Source: Whitmania pigra | Lineage: Eukaryota; Annelida; Clitellata; Hirudinida; Haemopidae | Assembly: GCA_021613335.1 (NCBI GenBank) | Contig: JAJTWR010000205.1 | Span: 1,540,001-1,604,000 of the forward strand | Direction of reading: 5' to 3' | Length of the DNA stretch: 64,000 nt | In this document: piece after piece, positions 1 through 11,789 of the stretch | Layout of the letters: every line of letters starts with the position of its first letter | How positions within the stretch are numbered: position 1 is the stretch's first letter | The notes under the pieces: generated by a model | What the model was told of the DNA's origin: nothing | The model's database searches: none | What the model saw: only the letters and a program-made list of their open reading frames with translations | Program-made: the position numbers and the translations under genes

Positions 1-159
1 TATTTTAATTTATTAATAACTATTAAATTGTTATTCAGTTGTTATTGGTTGAAGCCTAAAGCGATCGAAATTTTGATGATTAATTATTAATAATAAATTA
101 TTATAATGCTTTGTTTATCATTCAGATGGAAGTGTTGAATTAATAAAATTTTCAGCCTG
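1..159. repeat. Diverged duplicate of 4960-5110
   Basis: This AT-rich stretch closely matches 4960-5110, including the shared string around gcgatcgaaa and the ataatgctttgttt block. It shows that the left edge of the window and the region after the aquaporin fragment derive from one ancestral segment. No coding signal is visible. Confidence 0.6.
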
Positions 160-1300
160 AATATACACCGGATACAATAAATGAATAAAGCACTCAAAAA
201 ATCGGCTATGTACAAATGCACATTTATATTTTGTTTTTTCGAAAACTAAAGGCATTTGTAAATCAATTTAGTTTATTAAGGATTTAAAGTGCTTTACCCA
301 TTTAAAAAAAAATGATGTAAACCAATCTTAGAACTATGATAAAAAAATATTTAAAAAATTTGTCCACCTTATTGAGAAAAGGGCTACGACATCTTAGAAT
401 TTTGCTGAATTTAAATGCTTATAAAATAAAAACTAAAAACAAATAAAACTCAGCATATATTCACACAATAATAGTATGAATAAATTGACAAGTTTTATTA
501 ATTAAATATGTTTTCACATTAAATATTTGTTTAATTATAAAATATTTAATTTAAAATAATGGAATTTTTCCAAAGCCTCATAATTTCTGAACCACATTCT
601 TCAAAAACAGTAAATCACAAAACGTTTAATTTTAAATTATTTAATAACTTGTAATAAGATAAACCAATCCTTCAAAAATCATTACTATACCACGTGCACA
701 ACAATAGTTATAATACAATATGTGTTTCCGATTTTTGAAAAATCAAAGTTGTTCTAAGTCAGGTTATTATATTAATGTGCAAAGTACTTTTTTTTAAATT
801 TTGATATGATGTAAAGCAACATTAGAACTATTGAACAATAGAACAATTTAGATTAATTTTGACCACACTTTCGAGATAAATAGCACTAAAGATTGCGTCA
901 CTGAATTTTTTATAAATTTAAAAGCTTATAATACAAAAACTACCAAACGTAGTTCAAATCATCTTAGTTATGCAACGTACTTTAATCAAATAAATAAATA
1001 AATAAACTACCAAACATATTAGGATGAAACTTATCATATATTTACAACATGATAGCATAAATAAATTGACATAATATTATTGATTAAATGTGTTTAGCTT
1101 TTAAAATATTTAATTTAAAAAAGTGGAATTTTTACAAAAATTTCTCATTTTCTGAGCTGCATTCCTCTAAAACCATGATGTACAAGATATTAATTTTTAT
1201 TTTACTTAATAGGTTAAAGTTAAACAAACAAATCTCCTAAATATCATTGCTCTCTTTACAACATTAGTTATGATACATTATGTGTTGCCGATTCTCGAAA
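160..1300. repeat. Satellite-like tandem units of about 0.5 kb
   Basis: Three diverged units follow each other, starting near 200, 690 and 1250. Each has a 'tatgtgtt.ccgatt' block followed by a 'tcgaaaa/tttgaaaa' block; units 1 and 2 also share a 'gatgtaaa.caa.cttagaacta' block. The first unit and part of the second recur at 7420-7805 and 9956-10290, where a LINE interrupts them. No ORF is conserved between the units, so this is non-coding repeat DNA. Confidence 0.6.
949..1003 (+). mobile_element. Very short 5'-truncated retroelement 3' end with target duplication
   Basis: A 55-bp insert ending in (AAAT)n is flanked by the perfect 12-bp direct repeat aaactaccaaac (937-948 and 1004-1015). The insert contains ttatgcaacgtactttaatc, which recurs with few changes at about 52675-52708, also followed by AAATAAATAAA. 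The target duplication plus the A-rich tail is what a dead-on-arrival LINE or SINE insertion leaves. Confidence 0.6.
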
Positions 1301-1942
1301 AAATCAAAATTTGAAAAGTTTATAACCTCTATTTCATAACTAGATTATTAGGACGGATTACCATGTAAAAATGGCAAATCTTCGAAAATATTGGTCATAT
1401 CTATCAACCAATATTTCGTATTTCCTCATTATACAGACCACTGTTTGTTGTGTCAAATTATAACTTTTTTGAATTACTTTGGTACTAAAATTTACAAAAT
1501 TGATTGAATTCATTTGATCTGACCTTTCACATATTTGTCACGTGCGTCAGTTATTATAAAATTGGTTCGGAATCTTTTGTTCTTAATGGCTTAATGTTGT
1601 AATGCAATATTCAAACGCTAAAGTACCTCTAAATTGACGATAGCCAAATTTTAGGTTGTATGGTAGATGCTAGCTTCTCGCGCTCAGATGAATAAAAATT
1701 TCAGAAAAAGAAAAAGGGGTGGATAACATTTTAACGAGGTCACTTTTCTGTTCCCGAATAGATAACTCGCTAATCATTCGTCTTTGGATTATTATCGATT
1801 TTACGATTTGATTTGAAATTTCAATGGAATCTTCGTTAACAGAAACTCGTTTATTGCTTGCAATACTCGGTTGAACTTTATAGAATGTTGTTATTTATAA
1901 CACTTCTAATTGAGCATGAAAAGTTGGAAAATATCTATTTTA
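1301..1942. other. 3' flank shared by the three glycosyltransferase-like copies
   Basis: The part from about 1540 to 1942 matches 48940-49277 (downstream of the 49 kb copy), and the part from about 1770 to 1942 matches 10286-10460 (downstream of the 10.5 kb copy). Relative to this copy, the 10.5 kb copy lacks about 880 bp between the strings gattgcgtca (890s) and cattcgtctttgg (about 1776). No other gene is seen here. Confidence 0.55.
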
Positions 1943-3179
1943 TCAGCTTTTGGTAACTCTTTTCCTCAGCAGAATCTCAGAAGATGAAGCATTTCGTTGT
2001 AAAAAGTAACGAGTAGCACTTGTGATTCCATCATTATAAGGAAAATTAGGTCCAATAGCCTCAAAATTAAAATTTGTATCTTTGTTAAAGACACCAGTAT
2101 TTGGAACTCCTGGTTTCGAAAGATGAGCAGCCAGCACAACTTGGCTTAAATCTATTGTGTTCACATCAAACCTGATGGCCATTGCAATAAGATACTGGTC
2201 GTATGCCCTTCTTCCAACAACAACATTTGCTGTTGCCGACCAATTAAAGGTAGAATTTTCTCTGCTGAAAAAAAGTAATCGATGGCAAAACTTTCTCTTA
2301 GGACGCCCCTTTTAGCAAGCTCTGGAAGATTTGATTTGTCGAAATAATTTTGGTAAACCTCAAAGTCCTTGATGATACTTGCGTTTAATTTTCTTCTGTA
2401 ATTATTGGAAACTAAAGACATGTTTCGGAATAATTGAATGTCAGTTCTTTGTCCAACCAAGAGAACATTATTATTGAGTTTCTTTTTGAGTATCGAATCC
2501 AAAAATTGTAGACTTTTTAACAGCTCGACAGTAAATAATAAGTCACCTGATACGTAAACGATTACTGAAATAAGTTATTTTACAGTCGATACTTTTAATT
2601 AAATATATTAAATACTGTAACTATATTGCAAATTCAACAAACCATCTAACCATTGGCATATCCGTAAAAAGAAGAATTATACCTTTTAAAAACTTCCTCA
2701 TACATTGGCTTCAAGTGAGGAGTTCCATAAGAATTGGCAGACTTAAGTTGCAAAACATCCCAACCCTTCTCTAACGCGGTTAAAACCAAAACATTTTCAG
2801 GATCCGCTGGACTGATGCTGTCGAGTCTGCTGAGATTTGCAAATAGAACCGGTTTGATTGCCCCTCCAAACGAATTCCAATTTGAGATAATCAATCTGTG
2901 AGCTAATTGGTGATGTTCTGAAGTCGCTTTGAAAGTTGTAAAAATGACCAAAATAGGATCTTGAGGAAAACTCTTAGTTTTCCAGTCACCAGTTGTTACC
3001 TTGCGAAACAATAATTTGTTTGCGTGATCCTCCGTATTCATCAAATCTTCAGTTAAGATGTCAGAATCGCACGCTTTCAAATTTCCGGATTTACAATTAG
3101 AATTTCCTTTTTGCCACAAAATCAGATATATTATTAAGCAAACATTTGAAGTTATAATCGCAAAAATAATTTTTTTCAT
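1943..3179 (-). pseudogene. Glycosyltransferase-like type II membrane protein, copy A (frameshifted)
   Basis: There are two exons on the minus strand, 3179-2651 and 2546-1943, with donor AATG|GTTAGA and acceptor TATCAG|GTGAC. Exon 1 gives a short cytoplasmic start, a hydrophobic segment at about residues 3-23 (signal anchor) and then a lumenal domain with motifs VIFTTFKATSEH, YGTPHLK and YGYANGDLLF across the splice. Exon 2 should continue through GQRTDIQLFRN, AIDYFF and RFDVNTIDLSQVVLAAH. In the run after AIDYFF this copy has seven A bases where the 49 kb copy has eight, so the frame breaks near 2270 and the C-terminal third (1943-2182) lies in another frame. Either copy A is a recent pseudogene or the homopolymer was miscalled. 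The fold is only inferred; I know similar unnamed invertebrate proteins that look like Golgi nucleotide-sugar transferases, and no DxD motif is obvious. Confidence 0.65.
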
Positions 3180-3560
3180 ATTCCACTATATATCTTACTA
3201 TGTCGCTTTGCAGATATTGCTTGCAACCAGTAAGTATGCTAGTTGTGATCTTATAATATTGAAAAACTCGCGTATTATTGATTTGTCTGGTTTAGCAATC
3301 TTTTCTAGATTTTCAGCTGTCTTTGATAACGTTTGAGTTAATTATTTGTTCAAACCCAAATTTGGATATGTAATTTGTTAGAGAAAGTTTATCACATTCG
3401 TAAATTTTTTGTCTGGTGATACATTCCAAAAAATATGTGTTAAAACCTCATATATTTCTTTTTCGCATTCGCTATATCTTTATTTTTAAGTTTGCATTCT
3501 GTAATGACCCTGTGTTCTAAGACAATAATAAGAGTTTAAAAATATGTTATTATGCCATAT
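3180..3560. other. Duplicated 5' flank of copy A
   Basis: This segment is nearly identical to 50552-50930, upstream of the 49 kb copy. It should hold the promoter of this gene family. Only short chance ORFs occur in it. Confidence 0.5.
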
Positions 3561-4010
3561 AAAATGTCTTTGTAATGTAATGTTACCCTTCTTTTCTATT
3601 ATATCAATAGAGCTTGATTTGATTGATGCCGCCAATTGTTCAAGGTTTTCTTTTCACGAGATATTGTCCCTTTTAATTCTTTAACAGTTAAATATTTTTC
3701 ATATTATATTATACATTTGCCTTGTCAAAGTCTCCTAAATAATTTCTATTAAATTTAGGACCCCACAACACTCTGTTATGCCATTCCATGACAATCACGT
3801 TTTCCTTCGAAAAATACTTTCGTCTCCTTTGAGATGTTTCCTGCTGAAAATCATTTTCATGGTAATAGATAAAGAAAAGCTTTTTTTGTGTAGCTTTATG
3901 CTGAAAATGTTCTGCATAACTTAAACGTTTATTATTAAACAGAACGTTTGATTTTGTTCCATCTCTAAATCCCATCAATAATATAGATGTTAAACTTTGT
4001 TTTGTGTTTC
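3561..4010 (-). mobile_element. Tc1-type transposase relic (copy 1)
   Basis: On the minus strand the reading frame at 3709-4050 shows a decayed Tc1 transposase segment: a HENDFQQ block (second catalytic Asp region, with the Asp lost), then the basic stretch before the VIVMEW block. The same fossil lies at 12529-13300 and 51060-52200, always upstream of a glycosyltransferase-like copy. It is non-functional. Confidence 0.65.
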
Positions 4011-4267
4011 TAGAGGCGAGGTCGTTATGACCAGATTCTCTGGAACTCATTCTAAATTCGGTTATGAAGCACGCGAACGAAAATTCAAATCTGCTAATAA
4101 AGCAGTTAAACGATCATATGACCAATGCTATCAACCAAATGAATGTCAATATGAGCAAAATGTTGGAAACTTTTTCGACTACGGTGCAGGTAATGGTTTC
4201 TCAAGTTACCAAAACTATATTTCAGATATATCTGAAACACTCAATGAGATGACAAAGGCCATCATTT

Positions 4268-4435
4268 GAGGCGCTTGAGCAGACTCCTTTTCCAGGAGGG
4301 CACTTGGTTGAAACTGTTATCACCTTCATTTTGGTTTTCACTGTCTTCGCGGCCTGCGAAACCAACAGACAGGATCCCAGTGGATCGACACCCCTCAGCA
4401 TTGGATTTGCCGTTGCAATCTGTCACATGTTTGCA
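4268..4435 (+). pseudogene. Orphan aquaporin exon fragment
   Basis: The frame beginning at 4268 encodes TPFPGGHLVETVITF, then VFTVFAACETNRQDPSGS and SIGFAVAICHMFA. It aligns without gaps to the last third of exon 1 in both complete aquaporins of this window ([16 protein letters not shown]). The exon ends in GCA followed by GTGAAT, so even the donor site is at the homologous place. The first NPA motif, the second NPA exon and the C-terminal exon are missing nearby. The residues differ from both intact paralogues, so it comes from a third aquaporin, not from a copy of either. Confidence 0.8.
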
Positions 4436-5282
4436 GTGAATGTTTGGCAATGTCTTTAATTTTTTAATTCGATTAATCGATGTTATACATTTTTGTTCAG
4501 ATTAATAAATGATAATTATAATAAAAGATGATGATAGTAATATTTAATAATAATTATTATTACAATAACAATAATAATAATAATAATATTAATGATAAAA
4601 TAATATTATAAAATTTAATAAGTTGTAAATAAATTGTAATACATTTTAACAAGATAAATAAATAAATTCATTCATTAATTTTTAATCGTTTGTAAACGCT
4701 TTATACAATGCTTGCCTGTTTTTCTTTGCCTGCAAAATCGATTTTAAAATTTCATTGATGATAATTGGTAGTTATATTCTCTTGTATCGTTGCTTTGTTC
4801 GTTCGCATGATTGAGGACGAGGATCGATATTCGTGGCAGATGTTTTGAAAATTTAAAATTTTTAAACCGGTTACGCAAAAGTTGTCGATAAAATGAAATT
4901 TGAATAAATTATTGGTTTAATAGCAATAATAAAATGTTATGTAGATAACTTAATAAGTTAAAAACTTATATTAATTCACTAATAACTATTTAATTGTTAT
5001 TGGTTAAAATTGGTTAAAGCGATCGAAACACTGATGATTATTTATTAATAATAAATTATTATAATGCTTTGTTTGTCAATTAGATGGAAGTGTTGAATTA
5101 ATCAAATTTTCATACTGAATATTTATGAATTCACGATTTTATCATTATCAATCGTGCTATTAATGTTAATTAATTGGAATAAAATGATGATTAAGCATTC
5201 TGGAACCACTCCAATCATCCAGCCACCTGTTTCCAGGCAGGTGTCTACCTGTACGATCTGAACGCGACGACAACCACAGCAG
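4436..5282. other. AT-rich intergenic DNA
   Basis: No gene is seen. It contains the remains of the aquaporin intron and the 4960-5110 block that matches 1-155. Confidence 0.5.
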
Positions 5283-5756
<474 letters not shown>

Positions 5757-5995
5757 AATTTAATTAAAATAATTTAATGTTAAACAGAATTATTTCATTT
5801 TTAGACCTCATTGGACCCTAATTGGTCCTAATTAGCCTCTAATAATTCTCCAGGTGAAGAATGAGGAACTGTAGCTGGAAATTTTAACGAATCCTAGGCT
5901 GGCTGTTGTTGCTGATCGGACAAGTTGTCACGTGTCCGGAAAAACTAGAGTAACCAATAATAGATTAATAAGAACACCAATAACAGCAAAGAAAA

Positions 5996-6005
5996 TGTGT
6001 TCACG
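5996..6005. repeat. Left target-site duplication of foldback element
   Basis: tgtgttcacg occurs here and again at 7073-7082, immediately outside the two inverted arms. Confidence 0.75.
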
Positions 6006-7072
6006 GCACCCCGTCATAACAGCCCGGCGACAGAATAGCCCCGACAAAACAGCCCCGTCAAAATAGCACGGCGTCAAAATAGCTCAAGACAAAACAGCCC
6101 CGACAAAACCGCCCCGACAAAACAGCCCCGTCGAAACAGCCCGGCGTCAAAATAGCCCAGGACGGAAAAATCCCATCAAAATGGCCCGTCAAAATAGCCC
6201 CGACAAAATAACCCGGCGACAAAATAGCCCAGGACAAAACAACCCGGCGACAAAATAGCCCCGTCAAAACAGCCCTGTCACCAGGGTCGGACTGGCTTAA
6301 AAAACCGGCCCGGGAAATTTTATTTAGCTCCTAGTTTGATCAATTTAAACCTGAGAAACACTAGAGTCTAATATTTCTATTCACTATTAACTATTATAAC
6401 AGCTTTTTCATCGTTTCACTAGTCGATGCTAAAACATCAATGATTTCATTGTTATTGATTCTTGGAAAAGAGTCTTTCTCACAAGACATCAGCATGAATG
6501 ATCGTAGAATTGACTGGTTCAGAAAATTTATTAATCTGCTCAAAACGTATTTCACTTTTGAAAACGACCTCTCACAAGCAACTTGTGATGAGGATAATGT
6601 CAACACAAATTTGTAAGCCAAATACAAATTTGAATAAGCAAGACTATGCAAATTAAACTTCTGGAGAACAATAATAACAAACAATACTCAAAACGGTCAA
6701 AGCATTCAAGCCACTAATTTCGAATTAAATTTTGATTCAGTTTCACAACATTTTTTAAAAATACTTTGACATGGAGTTATCATGGGGCTATTTTGACGAG
6801 GCTATTTTGTCGCCGGGCTATTTTGTCGCCGGGTTGTTTTGTCCTGGGCTATTATGTCGTCGGGCTATTTTGTCGGGGCTATTTTGACGGGGCCATTTTG
6901 ACGGGGCTATTTTGTCTTGGGCTATTTTGACGCCGGGCTGTTTCGACGGGGCTGTTTTGTCGGGACGGTTTTGTCGGGGCTGTTTTGTCTTGAGCTATTT
7001 TGACGCCGGGCTATTTTGACGGGGCTGTTTTGTCGGGGCTATTCTGTCGCCGGGCTGTTATGACGGGTCACC
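6006..7072. mobile_element. Foldback-like element with long subrepeat inverted arms
   Basis: Two arms of about 270-290 bp (6008-6280 and 6784-7070) are near-perfect inverted copies of each other. Each arm is made of about 19 degenerate tandem subunits of roughly 14-16 bp of the type caaaatagccccgt / caaaatagcccggcga. The order of variant subunits is the same in both arms, so the pair arose as one inverted repeat. The element ends are gcaccccgtcataac and its near complement, bounded by a 10-bp direct repeat. Long arms built of short tandem repeats plus a duplication of about 9-10 bp match the foldback (FB) architecture known from Drosophila; Mutator-like elements also have long arms and 9-bp duplications. 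The 500-bp loop carries a hAT relic rather than a matching transposase. Confidence 0.75.
6282..6700 (-). mobile_element. hAT transposase C-terminal relic inside the foldback loop
   Basis: On the minus strand 6394-6684 encodes a hAT-type dimerisation segment with the diagnostic ACERSFSKVK block. The sequence cagggtcggactggc at 6282 is a typical hAT terminal repeat start. Only the C-terminal end of a transposase is present, so it cannot be autonomous. Confidence 0.7.
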
Positions 7073-7082
7073 TGTGTTCACG
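7073..7082. repeat. Right target-site duplication of foldback element
   Basis: tgtgttcacg is identical to 5996-6005. Confidence 0.75.
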
Positions 7083-7257
7083 ACTGTCTCCAACGGCGAC
7101 GCAAACGATTAGTCACCTGACCTCTATCGTACGTATCGTCAAAGTTTAAAAATTAAATTTCATCAAGAATTTAATTAAATTCAAGACATGGAATGTCATT
7201 AAAAGATATTAGTACAAATAGATAATTAGGTAAAATGTTTTGAAATCTTGTAATATT

Positions 7258-7400
7258 GTGCGAGTTGCCTCAGAAGGTTGCATTGCTGCGAACGGCGGTG
7301 AAAGCAGCAGTCATTACGTGTCGTGTTCGCAACCCAGCTCGCATCGCCAGTTAGGGGGCGCTATGTAAATGGTGGATTGATCAAGAAGTGCCTTCTGTGT
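7258..7400 (+). mobile_element. tRNA-derived SINE, diverged copy
   Basis: The string tgtcgtgttcgcaaccc resembles a polymerase III box B. The flanking aacggcggtgaaagcagcagtc and gcgctatgtaaatggt blocks match, in order, the SINE on the minus strand at 31500-31728. Box A is degenerate here. Confidence 0.55.
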
Positions 7401-7419
7401 TCTAAAAATTTAGAAATAA

Positions 7420-7805
7420 AATACACCGGATACAATAAATGAATAAAGCACTCAAAAAATCGGCTATGTACAAACGCACATTTATATTTTGGTTTTTCGA
7501 AAACTAAAGGCATTTGTAAATCAATTTAGTTTATTAAGGATTTAAAGTGCTTTACCCATTTTAAAAAAATGATGTAAACCAATCTTAGAACTATGATAAA
7601 AAAATAATTTAAGAAAAAATTTGACCACCTTATTGAAAAAAGGGCTATGGCATCTTAGAATTTTGCTGAATTTAAATGCTTATAAAACGAAAACTAAAAA
7701 ACAAATAAAACTCAGCACATATTCAGACAATGCTAGTATGAATAAATTGATAAGTTTTATTAATTAAATATGTTTTGTTTTCAAAATATTAAATTTAAAT
7801 AATGG
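7420..7805. repeat. Second copy of the 160-560 repeat
   Basis: This is a near match to 160-562, broken off exactly where the LINE starts and resumed at about 9956. It is non-coding. Confidence 0.75.
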
Positions 7806-9955
7806 AATCGGTAGATTATACTCTCAAGAGCATCCAATGTCTTACCCACTTATGCAACATTACAAAGCTTGTGTGCATTATGGGTGACTTTAATCTTCCT
7901 GACCTGAACTGGAAAGACTTTTCTCACCCTAATATTAAAATCTACAACTTATTTACTAGCTTTATAGATGAAATGGGACTACACCAATTTGTCGAATCTC
8001 CAACTCGACAATCAAACATACTCGATCTGCTCCTCTCAAATGATGCATGCTTTTTATCACGGATCGAAATGATGCCCCCAATTGCTCAGAGTGATCACAA
8101 CACCATAGCTTTCAAATCAAACCTTTCCAGTCATCCAGCTGTGATCCACTGCCGAAACTATCAACACTTAACCAAATCCTGCTATAGAAATCTCAACAAT
8201 TATTTTTGTGAAATCAAATGGAGTGACTTGTTTCAGTATTGCTTCTCGGTTGATGACTGCTGGAAACTGTTTCTCAACATTGTGACAAACGCTATTCAGA
8301 ATGTTGCTCCAGGACAAGGCCAACTTACCAAAACCACAAAAGTAAAAAAGCCATCTTACCCTACATTCATCATTCGAGCTCAGAAACTGAAGCTTCCTGC
8401 TTTTCATAAATGGCATTCAAAAATGTTTTGAAGAGAAAAATATCTACAGACAATTTTCTAGAGATCTCAAGAGGAGCATAGAAGACTACCATAAGTCACA
8501 GGAAAGCTCACTTATAGCAGCTGGAGATATTGGTCGCTTCTATCGATTTGTCAATAGAAAGCTAGCAATTTATAACCCAATACAGGAGATAAAGACAGGA
8601 TGGAACATTCACCTGTGATCCAACTGAGATGGCCAATATTTTCAACAATTATTTCTGCAGTGTATTCACAGTCGATGATGGCTCAGGTTGTACAATGTCT
8701 CATCGAACCAGCAACAAACTAGAAAAAATCATTTTCACTCCTGATCGCATTTATCATACACTTCGAAATGTCAAAACCTATTCGTCATCTGGACCTGATA
8801 TTACAAGTAGTCTCCTTACAAACTGTGCTGTTGGACTTTCCTTACCCCTCTGCCATATTTATAACTTTTTTTTTCAATATGCATGAGATAACCCTCGATT
8901 AGAGCTCAGCTTATATCACTCCAATCCACAAAAAAGGTTCCACATCGGATCCAGGGAATTACAGACCAATATCACTAACATCTTCTTGTTGTCGTGCAAT
9001 GGAACAGGTGATCAATGAAGATATACTGAATACTTCAAGCAAACAACCTTATATCTCCTGATCAACATGGTTTTTTGAATTTGAGGTCAACATGTACTAA
9101 TTTGATTGAATGTACCAACGACTGGTCAACTTCAATGCTTATGGAATTTCAGGCAATCTAATTTTGTGGATAGAGAGGCTTCTAGCAAATAGAATTCAAG
9201 CTGTCAAGGTGAATAGGCAATTATCCAACAATAAAGATGTGACTAGTGGTGTGCCTCAAGGGAGAGTGCTGGGTAATAAGCTTTTCCTTATTTACATAAA
9301 CGATGTTGTGGAAGTCTAATCCTCAAATGCTTTCGCTCAAGGGACAAGCGAATATTGACCAGAGCGTACTGCACCTATGTTTGGTCAATCCTCGAATATT
9401 GCTCCCCAGTCTGGAGCCCCCATAACAAGCAGCTCATAACAAAGATCGAGCGAGTCCAAAGGTTTTTCACAAGGGCCATAGCAAGTTTACGAAATCTACC
9501 TTATATGAGCAGACTTCAGAAACTCGGACTAAAGACACTGGAACACCGACGACTCATCCATGATTTATGCCTCTGTCACAAAATGTTACACAGCTTCACT
9601 CACTGCATCGTCTCCAAATTCCCCGATTTCCTGTTATCTCGCACACGTGGCCATACCCTCCGTCTACGCCATGAAAAGCGCTCAACTACTCACTATTTCT
9701 TCACCAACCGAATCGCGAAACCGTGGAACTCTCTACCCCCAGATATTATTATTATTATATTATTATTATTATTATATTCTACAACTCATAATCGATTTAA
9801 GGCCTGCATTTCCAACACTGAATTTCTAACAATTTAATTGACCTAAATTTGGTTTATGCACTCTATATGTAATGATTATCTGACACCAATTTGTGTTAGC
9901 GGTCACTTGTGGCTCTCTTTTTGATTTCAATACATAAATAAATAAATAAATAAAT
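7806..9955 (+). mobile_element. Decayed non-LTR retrotransposon (CR1/Jockey-like)
   Basis: In order there are an endonuclease C-terminal part (about 7870-8110: GDFNLPDLNW, then SDHNTIAF), a linker with frameshifts, reverse transcriptase pieces (8930-9320: IHKKGS-like block, SGVPQGRVLG, LIYIND) and the C-terminal domain (9355-9750: LEYCSPVW, SRTRGHTLRL, WNSLPPDI). The catalytic FADD/YADD region between 9319 and 9355 is deleted. The element ends in (AAAT)n at about 9935-9955. Its 5' half is missing because the endonuclease N-terminus is absent. It sits inside a repeat whose empty counterpart lies at about 562. Confidence 0.85.
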
Positions 9956-10460
9956 TTCTCAAAAACTTAATTTCTGAACCACATTCCTCAAAAACAGTAA
10001 ATCAAAAAACATTCAATTTTAAATTATTTTATAACTTGTAATTAGATAAACAAATCCTTCAAAAATCATTACTATACCACGTGCACAACAATAGTTATAA
10101 TGCAATATGTGTTTCCGATTTTCTTATAATCAACGTTGTTCTAAGTCAGGTTATTATATTAATGTGCAAAGTACTTTTTTTTTTAATTTTGATATGTTGT
10201 AAAGCAACATTAGAACTATTGAAAAAAATTAATCTAAAAATTAATTTTGACCACACTTTCGAGGTAAATAGCACTAAAGATTGCGTCATTCGTCTTTGGA
10301 TTATTATCGATTTTACGATTTGATTTGAAGTTTCAACGGAATCGCCGTTAACAGAAACTCGTTTATTGATTGCAGTACTCCGATGAAGTTTATAGAATAT
10401 TGTTATTTATAATACTTCTAATTGAGCATGAGAAGTTGGAATCTTAAAATATCTCTTTTA
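9956..10460. repeat. Repeat continuation and 3' flank of copy B
   Basis: This resumes the repeat interrupted by the LINE (compare 565-900) and then passes directly into the shared glycosyltransferase-like 3' flank at about 10290. It holds no gene. Confidence 0.6.
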
Positions 10461-11689
10461 TCAACTTTTCGTAACTCTTTTCCTCAGCAGAATCTCAGAA
10501 GATGAAACATTTCGTTGTAAAAAGTAACGAGTGGTACTTGTGAGTCCGTCATTCAAAGGAAAATTACGTCCAATAACTTGCAAGTTGAAATTCTTATCTT
10601 TATTAAGGGACCCAGTATGTGCAACTCCTGGTTTTGAAAGATGAGCAGCCAGCACAACTTGGCTTAAATCTATTGTGTTCACATCAAACCTGATGGCCAT
10701 TGCAATAAGGTACTGGTCGTATGACCTTCTCCCAATAACAACATTTGCTATTGCCGACCAATTGAAGGCAGAATCTTCCCTGCTGAAGAAAAAGTAATCG
10801 ATAGTATAAACGGCTCTGAGAAACCCCCTTTTAGCAAGCTCTGGAAGATTTGATTTGTCGAAATAATTTTCGTAAACCTCAAAGTCCTTGATGATACTTG
10901 CATTTAATTCTCTACTGTAATTATTGGAAACTAAAGACATGTTTCGGAATAATTGAATGTCAGTTCTTCGTCCAACCAAGAGAACATTATTATTGAGTTT
11001 CTCTTTGAGTATCGATTCCAAAAATTGTAGACTTTTTAACAGCTCGTCAGTAAATAATAAGTCACCTGATACGTAAAAGATTACTGAAATAAGTTATTTT
11101 ACAGTCGATACTTATAATTAAATACTGTAACTATATTTCAAATTCAACAAAGCATCTAACCATTGGCATATCCGTACAAAGAAGCATTGTAGCTTTTAAA
11201 AACTTCCTCATACATTGATTTCAAGTGAGGAGTTCCATAAGAATTGGCAGACTTAAGTTGCAAAACATCCCAACCCTTCTCTAACGCGGTTAAAACCAAA
11301 ACATTTTCAGGATCCGTTCGACTGATGCTGCCGAGTCTGCTGAGATTTGCAAATAGAACCGGTTTGATTGCCCCTCCAAACGAATTCCAATTTGAGAGAA
11401 TCAATCTGTGAGCTAATCGGTGATGTTCTGAAGTCGCTTTGAAAGTTGTAAAAATGACCAAAATAGGATCTTGAGGAAAACTCTTAGTTTTCCAGTCACC
11501 AGTTGTTACCTTGCGAAACAATAATTTGTTTGCGTGATCCTCCGCATTCATCAAATATTCATTTAATATGTCGGAATCGCATGTCTTCAAATTTCCGGAT
11601 TTACTATCAGAATTTCCTTTTTGCCACAAAATCAGATATATTAATAAGCAAGCATTTAAAGTTATAATCGCAAAGGGAATTTTTGTCAT
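10461..11689 (-). CDS. Glycosyltransferase-like type II membrane protein, copy B
   Basis: Two exons, 11689-11161 and 11065-10461, give an uninterrupted 377-residue protein. The start is the first ATG of the frame, followed by a hydrophobic anchor (about residues 3-23) and a lumenal stem with many Asn/Lys/Ser. The conserved body has VIFTTFKATSEH, PVLFANLSRL, SYGTPHLK, YGYANGDLLF (across the splice), GRRTDIQLFRN, FEVYENYFDKS, IDYFFFSRE and VIGRRSYDQYL. N-glycosylation sequons are frequent, consistent with a lumenal domain. The family looks like a nucleotide-sugar transferase of the secretory pathway, but the reaction is unknown. Expression is not shown; the frame is intact while copy A is not. 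Its 5' flank diverges from copies A and C within 60 bp of the ATG because of later insertions. Confidence 0.75.
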
Positions 11690-11789
11690 ATTCCACCAGT
11701 ATTTTTAAGCTATAAACTTACTAGATCGCTTTGCAATTCGAACATTCAGATACACGTTTTAATAAAGATCCCTTCGACTTAGAAAGTAG

